From the NCBI GenBank assembly GCA_020851035.1, contig JADZDM010000010.1:119823-183822 (forward strand): DNA of 64,000 nucleotides, given 5' to 3'. Both the position numbers and the translations under genes were made by a program. This DNA is from Gemmatimonadaceae bacterium. GTDB taxonomy: Bacteria > Gemmatimonadota > Gemmatimonadetes > Gemmatimonadales > Gemmatimonadaceae. Shown here one piece after another: positions 33,762-42,361 of the stretch (position 1 is the stretch's first letter; each line of letters opens with the position of its first letter). Under the pieces are notes generated by a model that did not search any database, had not been told where the DNA came from, and saw only the letters and a list, made by a program, of their open reading frames with translations.

Positions 33762-34652
33762 CTACCGGGTCGCCTCCAGCCACCGATTCGTTGCATCCAG
33801 CACCGCCAGGGACCCGGCCACCTCTGCACTGTCGCGGATCGCACAACTCCCGCTCAACAGCACCGACTCACGCCCCTGCCGCGCCGACACTCCCACGAAC
33901 ACGAACTCCGTCCCGAACGCGTCCACCCGCTGCGCACCCGCCAGCGAGAAGGCCCCGGAACGCCCTTCCGCAAAGGCGATCGCCAGCACCGTCGCCCGCG
34001 CCGCCAGCTCCAGCCGCGCCGCGTCGGTCTCGACCCCCTCCGATTCTCCCTCGAACGACTCCTCACCCCGCCGCAACGTCACGCGACACGCAAGTCCGTT
34101 GCGACTGCGCTTCACCTCCACGTCGTCGAACACGTAGCGCCGGGCCCCGGTCGCCTGCTCGAGCCCGCCATCCACCGCACGCAGCACCGCCGGCACCGAC
34201 CCGGGTGTCGGCACCGCCGTCGACGCCGACAGCGAGGGACCCGGCAACACGCCAACCAACGGCACCGCCGCCGGAGCCGCCGCCGCAGGCCCCGCGATCG
34301 CGTCCACCGCCGACGGCGTCAGCCGAATCCGCGGCGCATCCACCGTCGTCGCCACGCTGATCTTGCGATGGTCCACGCGCATCCCCAGATGCGCCAGCAA
34401 CGCACTCTCGATGTTGCGCACCGTCTGCTTCGGGCCGATCTCCACGGACGTCAACACATGGATCGCATCGACATCGCCCGCAGGCGACGCCTCGATGCGC
34501 ACACTCACCACACCCGGCAGCGTGCCCAGCAACTCCTCCGCCCGCGCGATGTGAATCGCGGAATGGCGGTCGGGAGTCCCGCCGGCACCAACGGACTGAA
34601 AGACAGACACGGTCACGTTCTTTCGCGGGTGGAAGTGCAAAAGACCGAACAC
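33762..34652 (-). CDS. Conserved hypothetical protein, two-domain
   Basis: A 296-residue protein from GTG 34652, with GGAG just before it. The first domain (about residues 30-105) has the pattern IHIARAEELLGTLPGVVSVR, VDAIHVLTSVEIGPKQTV, RNIESALLAHLGMRVDHRKI. I recall this as a recurring unnamed domain in several phyla. After an Ala/Pro linker (about 120-165) a second, beta-rich domain (YVFDDVEVKRSRNGLACRV, ARLELAARATVLAIAFAEG) follows. No signal peptide is seen. The gene is downstream of the sigma-54 activator on the same strand, with a palindrome between them. Confidence 0.65.
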   Translation of the reverse strand: MFGLLHFHPRKNVTVSVFQSVGAGGTPDRHSAIHIARAEELLGTLPGVVSVRIEASPAGDVDAIHVLTSVEIGPKQTVRNIESALLAHLGMRVDHRKISVATTVDAPRIRLTPSAVDAIAGPAAAAPAAVPLVGVLPGPSLSASTAVPTPGSVPAVLRAVDGGLEQATGARRYVFDDVEVKRSRNGLACRVTLRRGEESFEGESEGVETDAARLELAARATVLAIAFAEGRSGAFSLAGAQRVDAFGTEFVFVGVSARQGRESVLLSGSCAIRDSAEVAGSLAVLDATNRWLEATR

Positions 34653-34666
34653 CTGCTCCGGCCAGC

Positions 34667-34681
34667 GCTGATTAAATCAGC
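34667..34681. promoter_or_regulatory. Perfect 15-bp palindrome before a conserved gene
   Basis: GCTGATTAAATCAGC is a perfect inverted repeat with a 1-bp centre, 14 bp upstream of the GTG at 34652. It lies in a short AT-richer stretch of the spacer after the sigma-54 activator gene. The AT-rich arms and absence of a T tract point to an operator rather than a terminator. Which protein binds is unknown. Confidence 0.5.
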
Positions 34682-34726
34682 CCCATCCGTTTCGAACAAG
34701 CAAGCTCGCGCAAACATTAAGAAAAA

Positions 34727-36271
34727 TCAAGAGAGAGCGTCCTCTACTATTGCGCCACCACCCTCGATCTCCCGGATCTTCCGATACAGCGTCCGCTCGC
34801 CGATCCCCAGCAGCTCCGCCGCACGACGCCGATTGCCGCGCGTCTCTCGCAACGTCGCCTCGATCACGGCGCGCTCGATCTGCGACATCGTCATGCCAGG
34901 AACGACCTCGACCGTATTCGGAAGCCGAGCACTCTTCGGCTCGACCGCACCGCCAGCCACCAGCGCCTCGGTCGGCGACATCATCGGCGCCTGGTCCAGC
35001 CGGCGACGCAGGTCCTCCACCTGCACCTTCAACTCGACGAGGTTCCGCAGGATGAACTCGAGCTCGGCAGAACCGAGCATCGGCGAGGCCTCACCCGCCA
35101 GCGGACGCGCCGACGACACCATCGGCAGCCGCACCGGCAGCATCCGCGTCAGCCCCTCACGGATCTGCGGCGGGATGTCGTCCACCCCGATCTCGTGCCC
35201 CGGCGACAGCACCACCATGCTCTCCACCAGGTTCCGCAGCTCACGCACGTTGCCCGGCCACGAATACCGCGCCAGCATCTCCATCGCATCGGCCGAGATG
35301 CCGTGGAACGCCTTGTCGTGGCGCCGCGAGAACTCGGCGATGAAGCGGCGCACCAGCACCGGGATGTCCGACTTCCGCTCACGCAGCGGTGGCAGGTACA
35401 TGCTCAGCACGTTCAGCCGGTAGTACAGGTCCGACCGGAACCCCCCGTCCTCCACCAGCTCCCGCAACGGACGGTTCGTCGCAGCGATCACGCGCACGTT
35501 GACGGGGATGCTCTGCACCCCGCCCACCCGCGTCACCTCACGCTCCTCCAGCACCCGCAGCAGCTTCACCTGGGTCGACGGCGGGATGTCACCGATCTCG
35601 TCGAGGAACAGCGTCCCGCCGTCCGCCAGCTCGAAACGCCCCAGCCGACGCTCCGCCGCCCCGGTGAACGCCCCCTTCTCATGGCCGAACAGCTCGCTCT
35701 CCAGCAGCGTCTCGGCCAGCGCCCCCACGTTCACGCCGATGAACGGCTTGTTGCGGCGTGGCCCGAGCCGGTGGATCCCGCGTGCCACCAGCTCCTTGCC
35801 GGTGCCGCTCTCCCCCTCGATCAGCACCGTGCTGCTCACCGGCGCGATCTGCTCGATCTTCACCAGCACCTCGCGCAACGCCTCGGTGTCGCCGCTCAGC
35901 CCCGTCTCCTGGCTCAGCCGGCGCCGCTCGAGCAGCCGCCGCACCACCGGCGCCACGTCGTCGGGCAGCACGGGCTTCACCAGCACGTCGGCGTACCCGA
36001 TGCCACGCAGGCGCTCGCGCATCCCCGGCTCGTCCACGTCGGCCAGCCCCACCACCGGCACCCCCGCCCACAGCTCCTCACGCACCACCTGCACGTTGCC
36101 GGTGTCGAGCAGCGCGCCGGTGATCACGACCACGTCCGGCTCGAACCGCTCCAGCGTGCCACGGATGTCGTCGAGCGGCGAGACCAGCTCGGTGGTGATC
36201 CCGGTGGCCTCGAGCAGCGCATTGAGACGGACCGCCGGCTCGACGTCCGTGAGTGTGATGAGCGCCTTCAC
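34727..36271 (-). CDS. Sigma-54-dependent transcriptional activator (NtrC family)
   Basis: The start GTG 36271 lies 8 bp after the gcvT stop and gives 514 residues. The N-terminal ~120 residues look like a receiver domain (VKALITLTDVEPAVRLNALL, YADVLVKPVLPDD), but the strand that normally ends with the phosphorylated Asp reads VVVITGALLD, so that Asp is not in place. The AAA+ domain is complete: GESGTGKE (Walker A), GAFTGA (sigma-54 contact), GGTLFLDEIGDI (Walker B), and the RDLYYRLNV-type second region. A C-terminal FIS-type helix-turn-helix follows (GNRRRAAELLGIGERTLYRKI). It may act without phosphorylation. Targets are not known. Confidence 0.93.
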   Translation of the reverse strand: MKALITLTDVEPAVRLNALLEATGITTELVSPLDDIRGTLERFEPDVVVITGALLDTGNVQVVREELWAGVPVVGLADVDEPGMRERLRGIGYADVLVKPVLPDDVAPVVRRLLERRRLSQETGLSGDTEALREVLVKIEQIAPVSSTVLIEGESGTGKELVARGIHRLGPRRNKPFIGVNVGALAETLLESELFGHEKGAFTGAAERRLGRFELADGGTLFLDEIGDIPPSTQVKLLRVLEEREVTRVGGVQSIPVNVRVIAATNRPLRELVEDGGFRSDLYYRLNVLSMYLPPLRERKSDIPVLVRRFIAEFSRRHDKAFHGISADAMEMLARYSWPGNVRELRNLVESMVVLSPGHEIGVDDIPPQIREGLTRMLPVRLPMVSSARPLAGEASPMLGSAELEFILRNLVELKVQVEDLRRRLDQAPMMSPTEALVAGGAVEPKSARLPNTVEVVPGMTMSQIERAVIEATLRETRGNRRRAAELLGIGERTLYRKIREIEGGGAIVEDALS

Positions 36272-36279
36272 GTGCCGCC

Positions 36280-37392
36280 CTACTTCTTGGCCGAGCCGTT
36301 GGGCCAGAACGGAAGCGCCGCCACGGTCGCCGGCACCAACGTGCCGCGGATCTCGACCTGGAAGCTGGTGCCGGCCTTCGCCACGTCTGCCGGCAGGTAG
36401 CAGGTCCCGATCGGCACGCCCACGCTCGGCCCCACCGTGCCGCTGCAGACCACGCCGCTCTCCTCGCCGTCGATGACCACGCGCATGCCGTGGCGCGGCA
36501 CGTTCCGCACGGGCAGCGTGAAGCCCACCAGCTTGCGCGGCACACCGGCCATCTTCTGCGCCACCAGCGCCTCGCGTCCCACGAACCGCTCCTTCGCCGT
36601 CAGCTTCACCAGCCACGCCAGGTTCGCCTCGTACGGCGTCACCGTGTCGTCGATGTCGTTGCCGTAGAGCGCCATCCCCATCTCCAGGCGCAGCGTGTCG
36701 CGCGCGCCCAGGCCGGCCGGCGTCACGTCACCACCCGACATCAGCGCGGCCCACATTGCCGGCGCATGCGCATCGGGGAAGTACAGCTCGAAGCCGTCCT
36801 CGCCGGTGTAGCCGGTGCGGCTGATGATCACGTGCTCCACGCCGGCGACGGTGCCGGTGGTGAAGTGGTAGTACCGGATCGCGTCGAGGTCGGCGTCGGT
36901 GTGCCGCTGCAGGATCGCCGGCGCATTGGGACCCTGCAGCGCCAGCAGCGCGGTGCGCGCACTGATGTCCTCGAGCGTGGCGTCGAAGGTCAGCAGCCGC
37001 GGCTCGATGTGCGCCCAGTCCTTCGCGATGTTCGAGGCGTTCACCACCAGCATGATGTGCGACGCGAACCGGTAGACGAGGCAGTCGTCCTCGATCGTGC
37101 CACGCTCGTTGCAGAACGTCGAGTAGTGCGCCTGGCCCACGGCCAGCTTCTCGACGTCGTTCGTGGTGACGTAGTTGACGAAATCCACCGCGCCGGGCCC
37201 CCGCACGATGAACTCCCCCATGTGACTCACGTCGAACAGCCCGCACGCCTTCCGCACCGCATGGTGCTCGGCCGTGATCCCGCCCGGGTACTGCACCGGC
37301 ATCTCGAAGCCGGCGAACGGGACGATCTTCGCGCCAAGCGCGACGTGGGTGTCGTACAGCGCGGTGCGCTGCAGCGTTTCAGGGGCAGACAT
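36280..37392 (-). CDS. gcvT: Glycine cleavage system T protein (aminomethyltransferase)
   Basis: ATG 37392 gives 370 residues, the usual length. GcvT moves the methylene unit from the lipoylated H protein to tetrahydrofolate in glycine breakdown. Family motifs are FAGFEMPVQYPGGITAEHHAV, GLFDVSHMGEF, TLEDISARTALLALQGPNA, ISRTGYTGEDGFELYFP (with the conserved Asp region) and ARDTLRLEMGMALYGNDID. The other gcv genes are not in the window. The sigma-54 activator gene follows after 8 bp, so they may share a transcript. Confidence 0.96.
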   Translation of the reverse strand: MSAPETLQRTALYDTHVALGAKIVPFAGFEMPVQYPGGITAEHHAVRKACGLFDVSHMGEFIVRGPGAVDFVNYVTTNDVEKLAVGQAHYSTFCNERGTIEDDCLVYRFASHIMLVVNASNIAKDWAHIEPRLLTFDATLEDISARTALLALQGPNAPAILQRHTDADLDAIRYYHFTTGTVAGVEHVIISRTGYTGEDGFELYFPDAHAPAMWAALMSGGDVTPAGLGARDTLRLEMGMALYGNDIDDTVTPYEANLAWLVKLTAKERFVGREALVAQKMAGVPRKLVGFTLPVRNVPRHGMRVVIDGEESGVVCSGTVGPSVGVPIGTCYLPADVAKAGTSFQVEIRGTLVPATVAALPFWPNGSAKK

Positions 37393-37557
37393 GGCGTGAA
37401 GGCAGGGGTGAGTGCCGAAGTGGCAGCCCGGGAAAGCTACATCCAGGGCTGCCATCCGGCAGTCAGGTTCCTGCGCGTGTGCCGCGCGCGCCCTGGGGAC
37501 AAAGCGCGAGACGGGTCGGGCGTGCCGTGTCCGGTCGCGCCCCGCCCGACGGTCCTG

Positions 37558-38028
37558 TCAGCGGGCCTGCAGCGCCGCCACGGCGGCCTCGACCTCGGCG
37601 ACGTGGCCCGCCACCCTCACCTTCTCGAACACGCGCCGCAGGCGGCCCGTCGCATCGATCACGAACGTGGTGCGCTCCACACCCATGTACGTGCGCCCGT
37701 ACAGCTGCTTCTCCTTCCAGACACCGTAGCGCTCAGCCACGGCATGGTCCTCATCCGCGAGGAGCGTGAAGGGGAGGTCGTACTTCGCGCGGAACTTCGC
37801 GTGGCGCTTCGCCGGGTCGGGGCTGACGCCGAGGATCACGGCGCCGGACTTCCGGAAGCGCGGCATGGCGTCGCGGAAGGAGCAGGCCTGCGTGGTGCAG
37901 GTGGTGGTGTCGTCCTTCGGGTAGAAGTACAGCACGACCACCTGGCCGCGCAGCGCCCGCAGCGACAGCGTCTCGCCGGTGTCGGTGGGCAGGGTGAACG
38001 CGGGGGCGACGCGGCCGATGGTGGGCAT
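37558..38028 (-). CDS. bcp: Peroxiredoxin, BCP/PrxQ type
   Basis: ATG 38028 gives 156 residues. The thioredoxin fold shows VVLYFYPKDDTTTCTTQAC, where the first Cys is the peroxidatic residue in the TxxC context and the second, 5 residues later, is the resolving Cys of PrxQ-type enzymes. VSPDPAKRHAKFRAKYDLPFTLLAD and MGVERTTFVID also fit. It reduces hydroperoxides in the cytoplasm using thioredoxin. It lies between argF and gcvT with gaps of 58 and 165 bp. Confidence 0.95.
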   Translation of the reverse strand: MPTIGRVAPAFTLPTDTGETLSLRALRGQVVVLYFYPKDDTTTCTTQACSFRDAMPRFRKSGAVILGVSPDPAKRHAKFRAKYDLPFTLLADEDHAVAERYGVWKEKQLYGRTYMGVERTTFVIDATGRLRRVFEKVRVAGHVAEVEAAVAALQAR

Positions 38029-38086
38029 CAGGAGGAGGGTGCGACGTGAGTCGGTGAAGCCGCGCGCGGCGCGGTGCGCCAGCGCC

Positions 38087-39031
38087 CTACGCCCGCACCT
38101 GCCCCGTGTGCAGCGCCTCGCCACCCATCACCACCGCCATGATCGCCTTCTGCACGTGCAGGCGGTTCTCGGCCTCGTCCCAGACGCGGCTCTGCGGGCC
38201 GTCGATCACGCCGGCACTCACCTCCTCGCCACGGTGTGCGGGCAGGCAGTGCAGGAAGATCGCGTCCTTCGCCGCCACCGCCATCACCGACTCGTCCACG
38301 ATCATCCCCGCGAACGCCCTGACCCGCGCCTCGTGCTGCGCCTCCTGGCCCATCGACGCCCAGACGTCGGTGGTGATCACCGTGGCACCGTTCGCCGCCT
38401 CGCGCGGATCCCGCACCAGCGCCACCTCGGTCATCTTCTGCGCCCGCGCCAGCAGCACGGGATCGGGATCGTAGCCCTCGGGACAGGCCAGCCGCAGTGC
38501 GAACCCGAACGACGCCGCGGCGTCGATCCAGGAGTTCGCCATGTTGTTGCCGTCGCCGATCCACGCCACCACCTGCTTCCGCTCGTCGTTCAGGTGCTGG
38601 CGCACCGTCAGCACGTCGGCCAGCACCTGGCAGGGGTGCTGCAGGTCCGTGAGGCCGTTGATCACCGGCACCTGCGCATGCTTGGCGAGGTTCATCACGT
38701 CGTCATGCGCGAAGGTGCGGATCATGATCCCGTCCACGTAGCGCGTCAGCACCTGCGCCGTGTCGCTGAGCGGCTCGCCGCGGCCGAGCTGCACGTCGCG
38801 GTCGGAGAGGAACAGGGCGTGGCCGCCGAGCTGGAAGGTGCCCACCTCGAACGAGACGCGGGTGCGCGTGGACGACTTCATGAAGAGCATCGCCAGCGTC
38901 TTGCCGCGGAGCGGGCGGCGGTCGTACGCGCCGCGGCGCATCCGGTCCGCCAGGCGCAGCAGTGCGTCGAGTTCGTAGCGGTCGAAATCGGGGATCGCGA
39001 GGAAGTCGCGGTGTGGACGCTCGACGGACAT
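38087..39031 (-). CDS. argF: Ornithine carbamoyltransferase
   Basis: ATG 39031 gives 314 residues. The carbamoyl phosphate site FMKSSTRTRVSFE, the HPCQVLADV motif (LTDLQHPCQ) and the ornithine/catalytic motif IFLHCLPAHRGEEV are all present, as is WIGDGNNMANSW. The enzyme makes citrulline from ornithine and carbamoyl phosphate in arginine synthesis. N-acetylornithine transcarbamylases are the main alternative, but the HCLPAHRGEEV pattern fits OTCase. No other arg genes are in the window. Confidence 0.93.
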   Translation of the reverse strand: MSVERPHRDFLAIPDFDRYELDALLRLADRMRRGAYDRRPLRGKTLAMLFMKSSTRTRVSFEVGTFQLGGHALFLSDRDVQLGRGEPLSDTAQVLTRYVDGIMIRTFAHDDVMNLAKHAQVPVINGLTDLQHPCQVLADVLTVRQHLNDERKQVVAWIGDGNNMANSWIDAAASFGFALRLACPEGYDPDPVLLARAQKMTEVALVRDPREAANGATVITTDVWASMGQEAQHEARVRAFAGMIVDESVMAVAAKDAIFLHCLPAHRGEEVSAGVIDGPQSRVWDEAENRLHVQKAIMAVVMGGEALHTGQVRA

Positions 39032-39144
39032 GGCAGCAGCAGCGGGAGGCGGCGCAGCGGGTTCCCGACCGGGGAACCGGAAAGCAGATGAACCTAGTGG
39101 CCGGCGCCCCAGCGTCAACAAAAAACGGGTGTGACGCGCTGCGT

Positions 39145-40614
39145 TCAGAGGATGTAGCGCCGCAGGTCCTCGTCCTGGCTCACCGCCTCGAGGCGCGTGC
39201 GCACCATCGTTGCGTCCACCACGATCCCCTCGCCACCCGCCTCCGGCAGCCCGAACAGGAGGTCCTCGAGCAGCGTGGTCATCACCGTGTGGAGCCGGCG
39301 CGCGCCGATGTTCTCCATGCGCGCGTTGCACACCGTCGCGACCCGCGCCAGCTCGGCGATGCCGTCGGGTGCGAAGGCCAGCGTCGCTCCCTCGGCGGCG
39401 ACCAGCGCCGCGTACTGCCGCGTCAGGGCATGCTCGGGCTCCGTCATGATGCGCACGAAGTCCGACTCGGTGAGCGGCAGCAGCTCCACCCGGATCGGGA
39501 AGCGCCCCTGCAACTCCGGGATCAGGTCACTCGGCTTGGCCACGTGAAACGCGCCGGCGGCGATGAAGAGCACATGGTCTGTGCGCACCATGCCGTACTT
39601 GGTGCTCACCGTCGATCCTTCCACGATCGGCAGCAGGTCGCGCTGCACCCCCTCGCGCGACACGTCGGGGCCACCCTGCCCGCCGCGCTGGCCGGCGATC
39701 TTGTCGATCTCGTCGAGGAAGACGATGCCCGTCTCCTCGGTGCGCTCGATCGCCTCGGCGATGATCTCGTCGCGGTCCAGCATCCGGTCGAACTCCTGCG
39801 CCTGCAGCACGCGGCGCGCCTCCGACACCGGCATGCTCCGCTTGCGGGTGCGCTTCGGCAGCACGTCCTTCATCATCTCCTGGAACTGCTCCATGCCCTC
39901 GGCCGCGCCGGGTTGCGCCGTCATCCCGAACATCGGCGCGGTGGTGACGGGCACGTCGAGGTCCACCGTGCGCGCCTCGAGCTCGCCGGCGCGCAGCAGC
40001 GCCCGCAGCTTCTCACGGGTGCGCTGGTGGCGCTCCTGTTCCACGTCGCTGACCGGGGCGGTGGTGGCGGCCCCCTGCGCGCCGACGAGGAAGATGCTTG
40101 GCGGTGCGGCGTCCGCCGCCGGCGTCGCGGTGCCGCCGGCCGCTGGCGTGGGGGCGGGGGCGGGAGCCGGCAGCAACGCATTCAGCAACCGCTCCTCCAC
40201 GCGCCCCGCCGCATCGGCGGTGATCTCCTGTTCGCGCTCGGAGCGCACGAGGTCCATCGCGTTCTCCACCAGATCGCGCACCATCGACTCCACGTCGCGC
40301 CCGACGTAGCCGACCTCGGTGAACTTCGACGCCTCCACCTTCACGAACGGTGCCGACGCGAGGCGCGACACGCGGCGCGCGATTTCCGTCTTGCCGCACC
40401 CCGTGGGCCCGATGAGGATGATGTTGTTCGGGCTGATCTCGGGGCGGATCGCGGGGTCGGTGTGCTGGCGGCGCCAGCGGTTGCGGAGCGCGATCGCCAC
40501 CGCCTTCTTCGCCGCCGACTGCCCGATGATGTAGCGATCCAGCTCGGCGACGATGCGCGTGGGCGTGAGGTCGGCGAGGCGCGCGAGCGCGCGGGCGGTG
40601 CGCGGCGACGGCAT
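39145..40614 (-). CDS. hslU: ATP-dependent protease ATPase subunit HslU
   Basis: This AAA+ unfoldase feeds substrates to HslV. It is 489 residues and starts LTPTRIVAELDRYIIGQSAA, with Walker A GPTGCGKTE, KFTEVGYVGRDVESMVRDL (pore loop GYVG) and Walker B GIVFLDEIDKI. The I-domain insertion (about residues 130-260) contains an Ala/Pro-rich linker. It ends EDLRRYIL, the conserved C-terminus that inserts into HslV. It begins 3 bp after the hslV stop. Confidence 0.97.
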   Translation of the reverse strand: MPSPRTARALARLADLTPTRIVAELDRYIIGQSAAKKAVAIALRNRWRRQHTDPAIRPEISPNNIILIGPTGCGKTEIARRVSRLASAPFVKVEASKFTEVGYVGRDVESMVRDLVENAMDLVRSEREQEITADAAGRVEERLLNALLPAPAPAPTPAAGGTATPAADAAPPSIFLVGAQGAATTAPVSDVEQERHQRTREKLRALLRAGELEARTVDLDVPVTTAPMFGMTAQPGAAEGMEQFQEMMKDVLPKRTRKRSMPVSEARRVLQAQEFDRMLDRDEIIAEAIERTEETGIVFLDEIDKIAGQRGGQGGPDVSREGVQRDLLPIVEGSTVSTKYGMVRTDHVLFIAAGAFHVAKPSDLIPELQGRFPIRVELLPLTESDFVRIMTEPEHALTRQYAALVAAEGATLAFAPDGIAELARVATVCNARMENIGARRLHTVMTTLLEDLLFGLPEAGGEGIVVDATMVRTRLEAVSQDEDLRRYIL

Positions 40615-40617
40615 CGG

Positions 40618-41169
40618 TCAGGCGGTGGGTTCGAGGATGGTGATGTTGTCGTTGGTGTACACGCAGATCTCCGAGGCGATCCGCATCCCGTGCTCGACGA
40701 TCTCGCGGGCGCCCATGTCCGTGTGGCGGGCCAGGGCGCGCGCCGCCGAGAGGGCGTACATGCCGCCGGAGCCGATCGCCATGATGCCGTCGTCCGACTC
40801 GATCACGTCCCCGTTGCCGCTGATGGTGAAGAGGGACTCGCGGTCGCCGACGATCAGCAGCGCCTCGAGGCGGCGCAGGACGCGGTCACTGCGCCAGTCC
40901 TTCGCCAGCTCGACGACGGCCTTGGGCAGGTTCTCGCCGTAGCGCTCCAGCTTCTCCTCGAACTTCTCGAAGAGCGTGAACGCATCGGCGGCGGCGCCAG
41001 CGAACCCGGCCACCAGCTTGCCGTTGCCCAGGCGCCGCACCTTCCGCGCGGTGGCCTTGGCGATGGTCTGTCCCATGGAGACCTGGCCGTCGCCGCCGAT
41101 GGCGACCTGCCCATTGCGGCGGACGGCGAGGATGGTCGTGGCGTGAAAGACCGGCATCTGGTCAGGCAT
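40618..41169 (-). CDS. hslV: ATP-dependent protease peptidase subunit HslV
   Basis: A proteasome-beta-like Thr protease of 183 residues starting at ATG 41169. Removal of the first residues would expose the catalytic Thr in [44 protein letters not shown] and [15 protein letters not shown] are typical. It forms dodecamers capped by HslU. Upstream, instead of the usual tight spacing to xerC, there is a 196-bp gap holding G-rich tandem repeats. Confidence 0.97.
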   Translation of the reverse strand: MPDQMPVFHATTILAVRRNGQVAIGGDGQVSMGQTIAKATARKVRRLGNGKLVAGFAGAAADAFTLFEKFEEKLERYGENLPKAVVELAKDWRSDRVLRRLEALLIVGDRESLFTISGNGDVIESDDGIMAIGSGGMYALSAARALARHTDMGAREIVEHGMRIASEICVYTNDNITILEPTA

Positions 41170-41223
41170 GCCAGAATATCGCCGCCGGCCGTGGCGGGGG
41201 ACAGTCAGGCGGGCGCGCCGCGG

Positions 41224-41357
41224 TTCGAGATCCCCGTCCCCTTGAACGCAAGATCCCCGTCCCCTTGAACGCACCCCCGTTCGAGATCCCCGTCCCCTTG
41301 AACGCAAGATCTCCGTCCCCTTGAACGCACCCCCGTTCAAGATCCCCGTCCCCTTGA
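41224..41357. repeat. G-rich tandem repeat array between xerC and hslV
   Basis: Five copies of the 23-bp unit AGATCCCCGTCCCCTTGAACG-CA (plus strand, starting at 41228, 41251, 41284, 41307 and 41340; the last is shortened). After copies 2 and 4 comes a 10-bp CCCCCGTTCR spacer, giving a 56-bp higher-order period. On the minus strand each unit carries GGGGACGGGG. The array begins 8 bp past the xerC stop. Such motifs often mark extragenic repeats near small transposases, but no transposase is here. Confidence 0.85.
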
Positions 41358-41365
41358 CATGATTT

Positions 41366-42361
41366 TCACGCCCGCGGGTGCGCCTTGGCATACGCCGCCT
41401 TCAGCCGCTCCACGCTCGTGTGCGTGTAGATCTGCGTCGTGCTCACGCTCGCGTGCCCCAGCAACTCCTGCACCGCCCGCAGCTCCGCCCCCGCATCCAG
41501 CAGGTGCGTCGCGAAGGTGTGCCGCAGCGCGTGCACGCTCGCCCCGTCCGGTGCATCCACCAGCGCCAGCAGCCCGGTCATCGCGAGCTGGATCCCGCGC
41601 CGCGACAACCGGCGACCGCGCGGGTTCAGGAACCACGCCGCCCGGTCCGCCTTCGACCCGATCGCGTGGATCAGCTCCTCACGACGCGACTCGTAGTTGA
41701 TCAGCGCCAGCCGCGCCGGTCCCCCGAACGGGATGATCCGCTCCTTCCGCCCCTTGCCGCGCACCTTCACCCGCAGCGACACGAAGTCGATGTCGCCACG
41801 ATCCAGCCCATGCATCTCCGACAGGCGCATCCCGGTGGCGTAGAACAACTCCAGCATCGCAAGGTTGCGCACGTCGTTGTACAGCCCGCCCTGCGCCCGC
41901 GTGCCCGCGGCGTCGAGCAGCACCTGCATCGTGCCGGTGTCGAGGTGCGCCGGCAGGTGCCGCCCGATCTTGGGCGTCCGCACGCTGCGCGCGGGATTGG
42001 CCGTCACGTGCTCGTCGCGGTGCAGGTAACCGTAGAACCCCCGCACCGCCGACAGCGTGCGCGCCACCGACCGGCGCTCCAGTCCCTGCCGCGACAGGAA
42101 GCCGAGGAACGCCCGGATGGTGTTGCGGTCGACCGTGCCCCAGTCCCACTGCGCCCCCTGCGCCCGCGCCCCAAGGAACGTCGTGAAGCGTGCGAGGTCG
42201 GCGGTGTACGCGGTCACGGTGTGCGGCGAGACCTGCCGCTCCTTCGCGAGGTAGGCGAGCCACTCCGCCACCAGCGGTGGCGTGAACGGCCCGTCGTCGG
42301 CGCGCGGCGGTGGCGGCGCGGCCGCGCCCGCCCGACGCACCCCCGCCCGCCGCACCGCCAT
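41366..42361 (-). CDS. xerC: Tyrosine recombinase XerC
   Basis: ATG 42361 overlaps the trmFO stop (TGATG) and gives 331 residues. An N-terminal basic/Pro-rich tail is followed by the SAM-like core-binding domain ([19 protein letters not shown]). The catalytic domain has Arg in [24 protein letters not shown] (HxxR), [13 protein letters not shown] (His and the Tyr nucleophile) and the Lys hairpin [13 protein letters not shown]. It probably resolves chromosome dimers at dif. Position within topA-trmFO-xerC-hslVU is a classical arrangement, supporting XerC over a phage integrase. Confidence 0.93.
   Translation of the reverse strand: MAVRRAGVRRAGAAAPPPPRADDGPFTPPLVAEWLAYLAKERQVSPHTVTAYTADLARFTTFLGARAQGAQWDWGTVDRNTIRAFLGFLSRQGLERRSVARTLSAVRGFYGYLHRDEHVTANPARSVRTPKIGRHLPAHLDTGTMQVLLDAAGTRAQGGLYNDVRNLAMLELFYATGMRLSEMHGLDRGDIDFVSLRVKVRGKGRKERIIPFGGPARLALINYESRREELIHAIGSKADRAAWFLNPRGRRLSRRGIQLAMTGLLALVDAPDGASVHALRHTFATHLLDAGAELRAVQELLGHASVSTTQIYTHTSVERLKAAYAKAHPRA

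Noticed and set aside
34653..34726. Sigma-54 promoter upstream of the conserved gene starting at 34652
   Set aside because: The GGGG run and palindrome give no GG-N10-GC match in the correct phase.
41224..41357. CRISPR array
   Set aside because: Repeats are adjacent or separated by an identical 10-bp spacer, so there are no unique spacers, and no cas genes are present.
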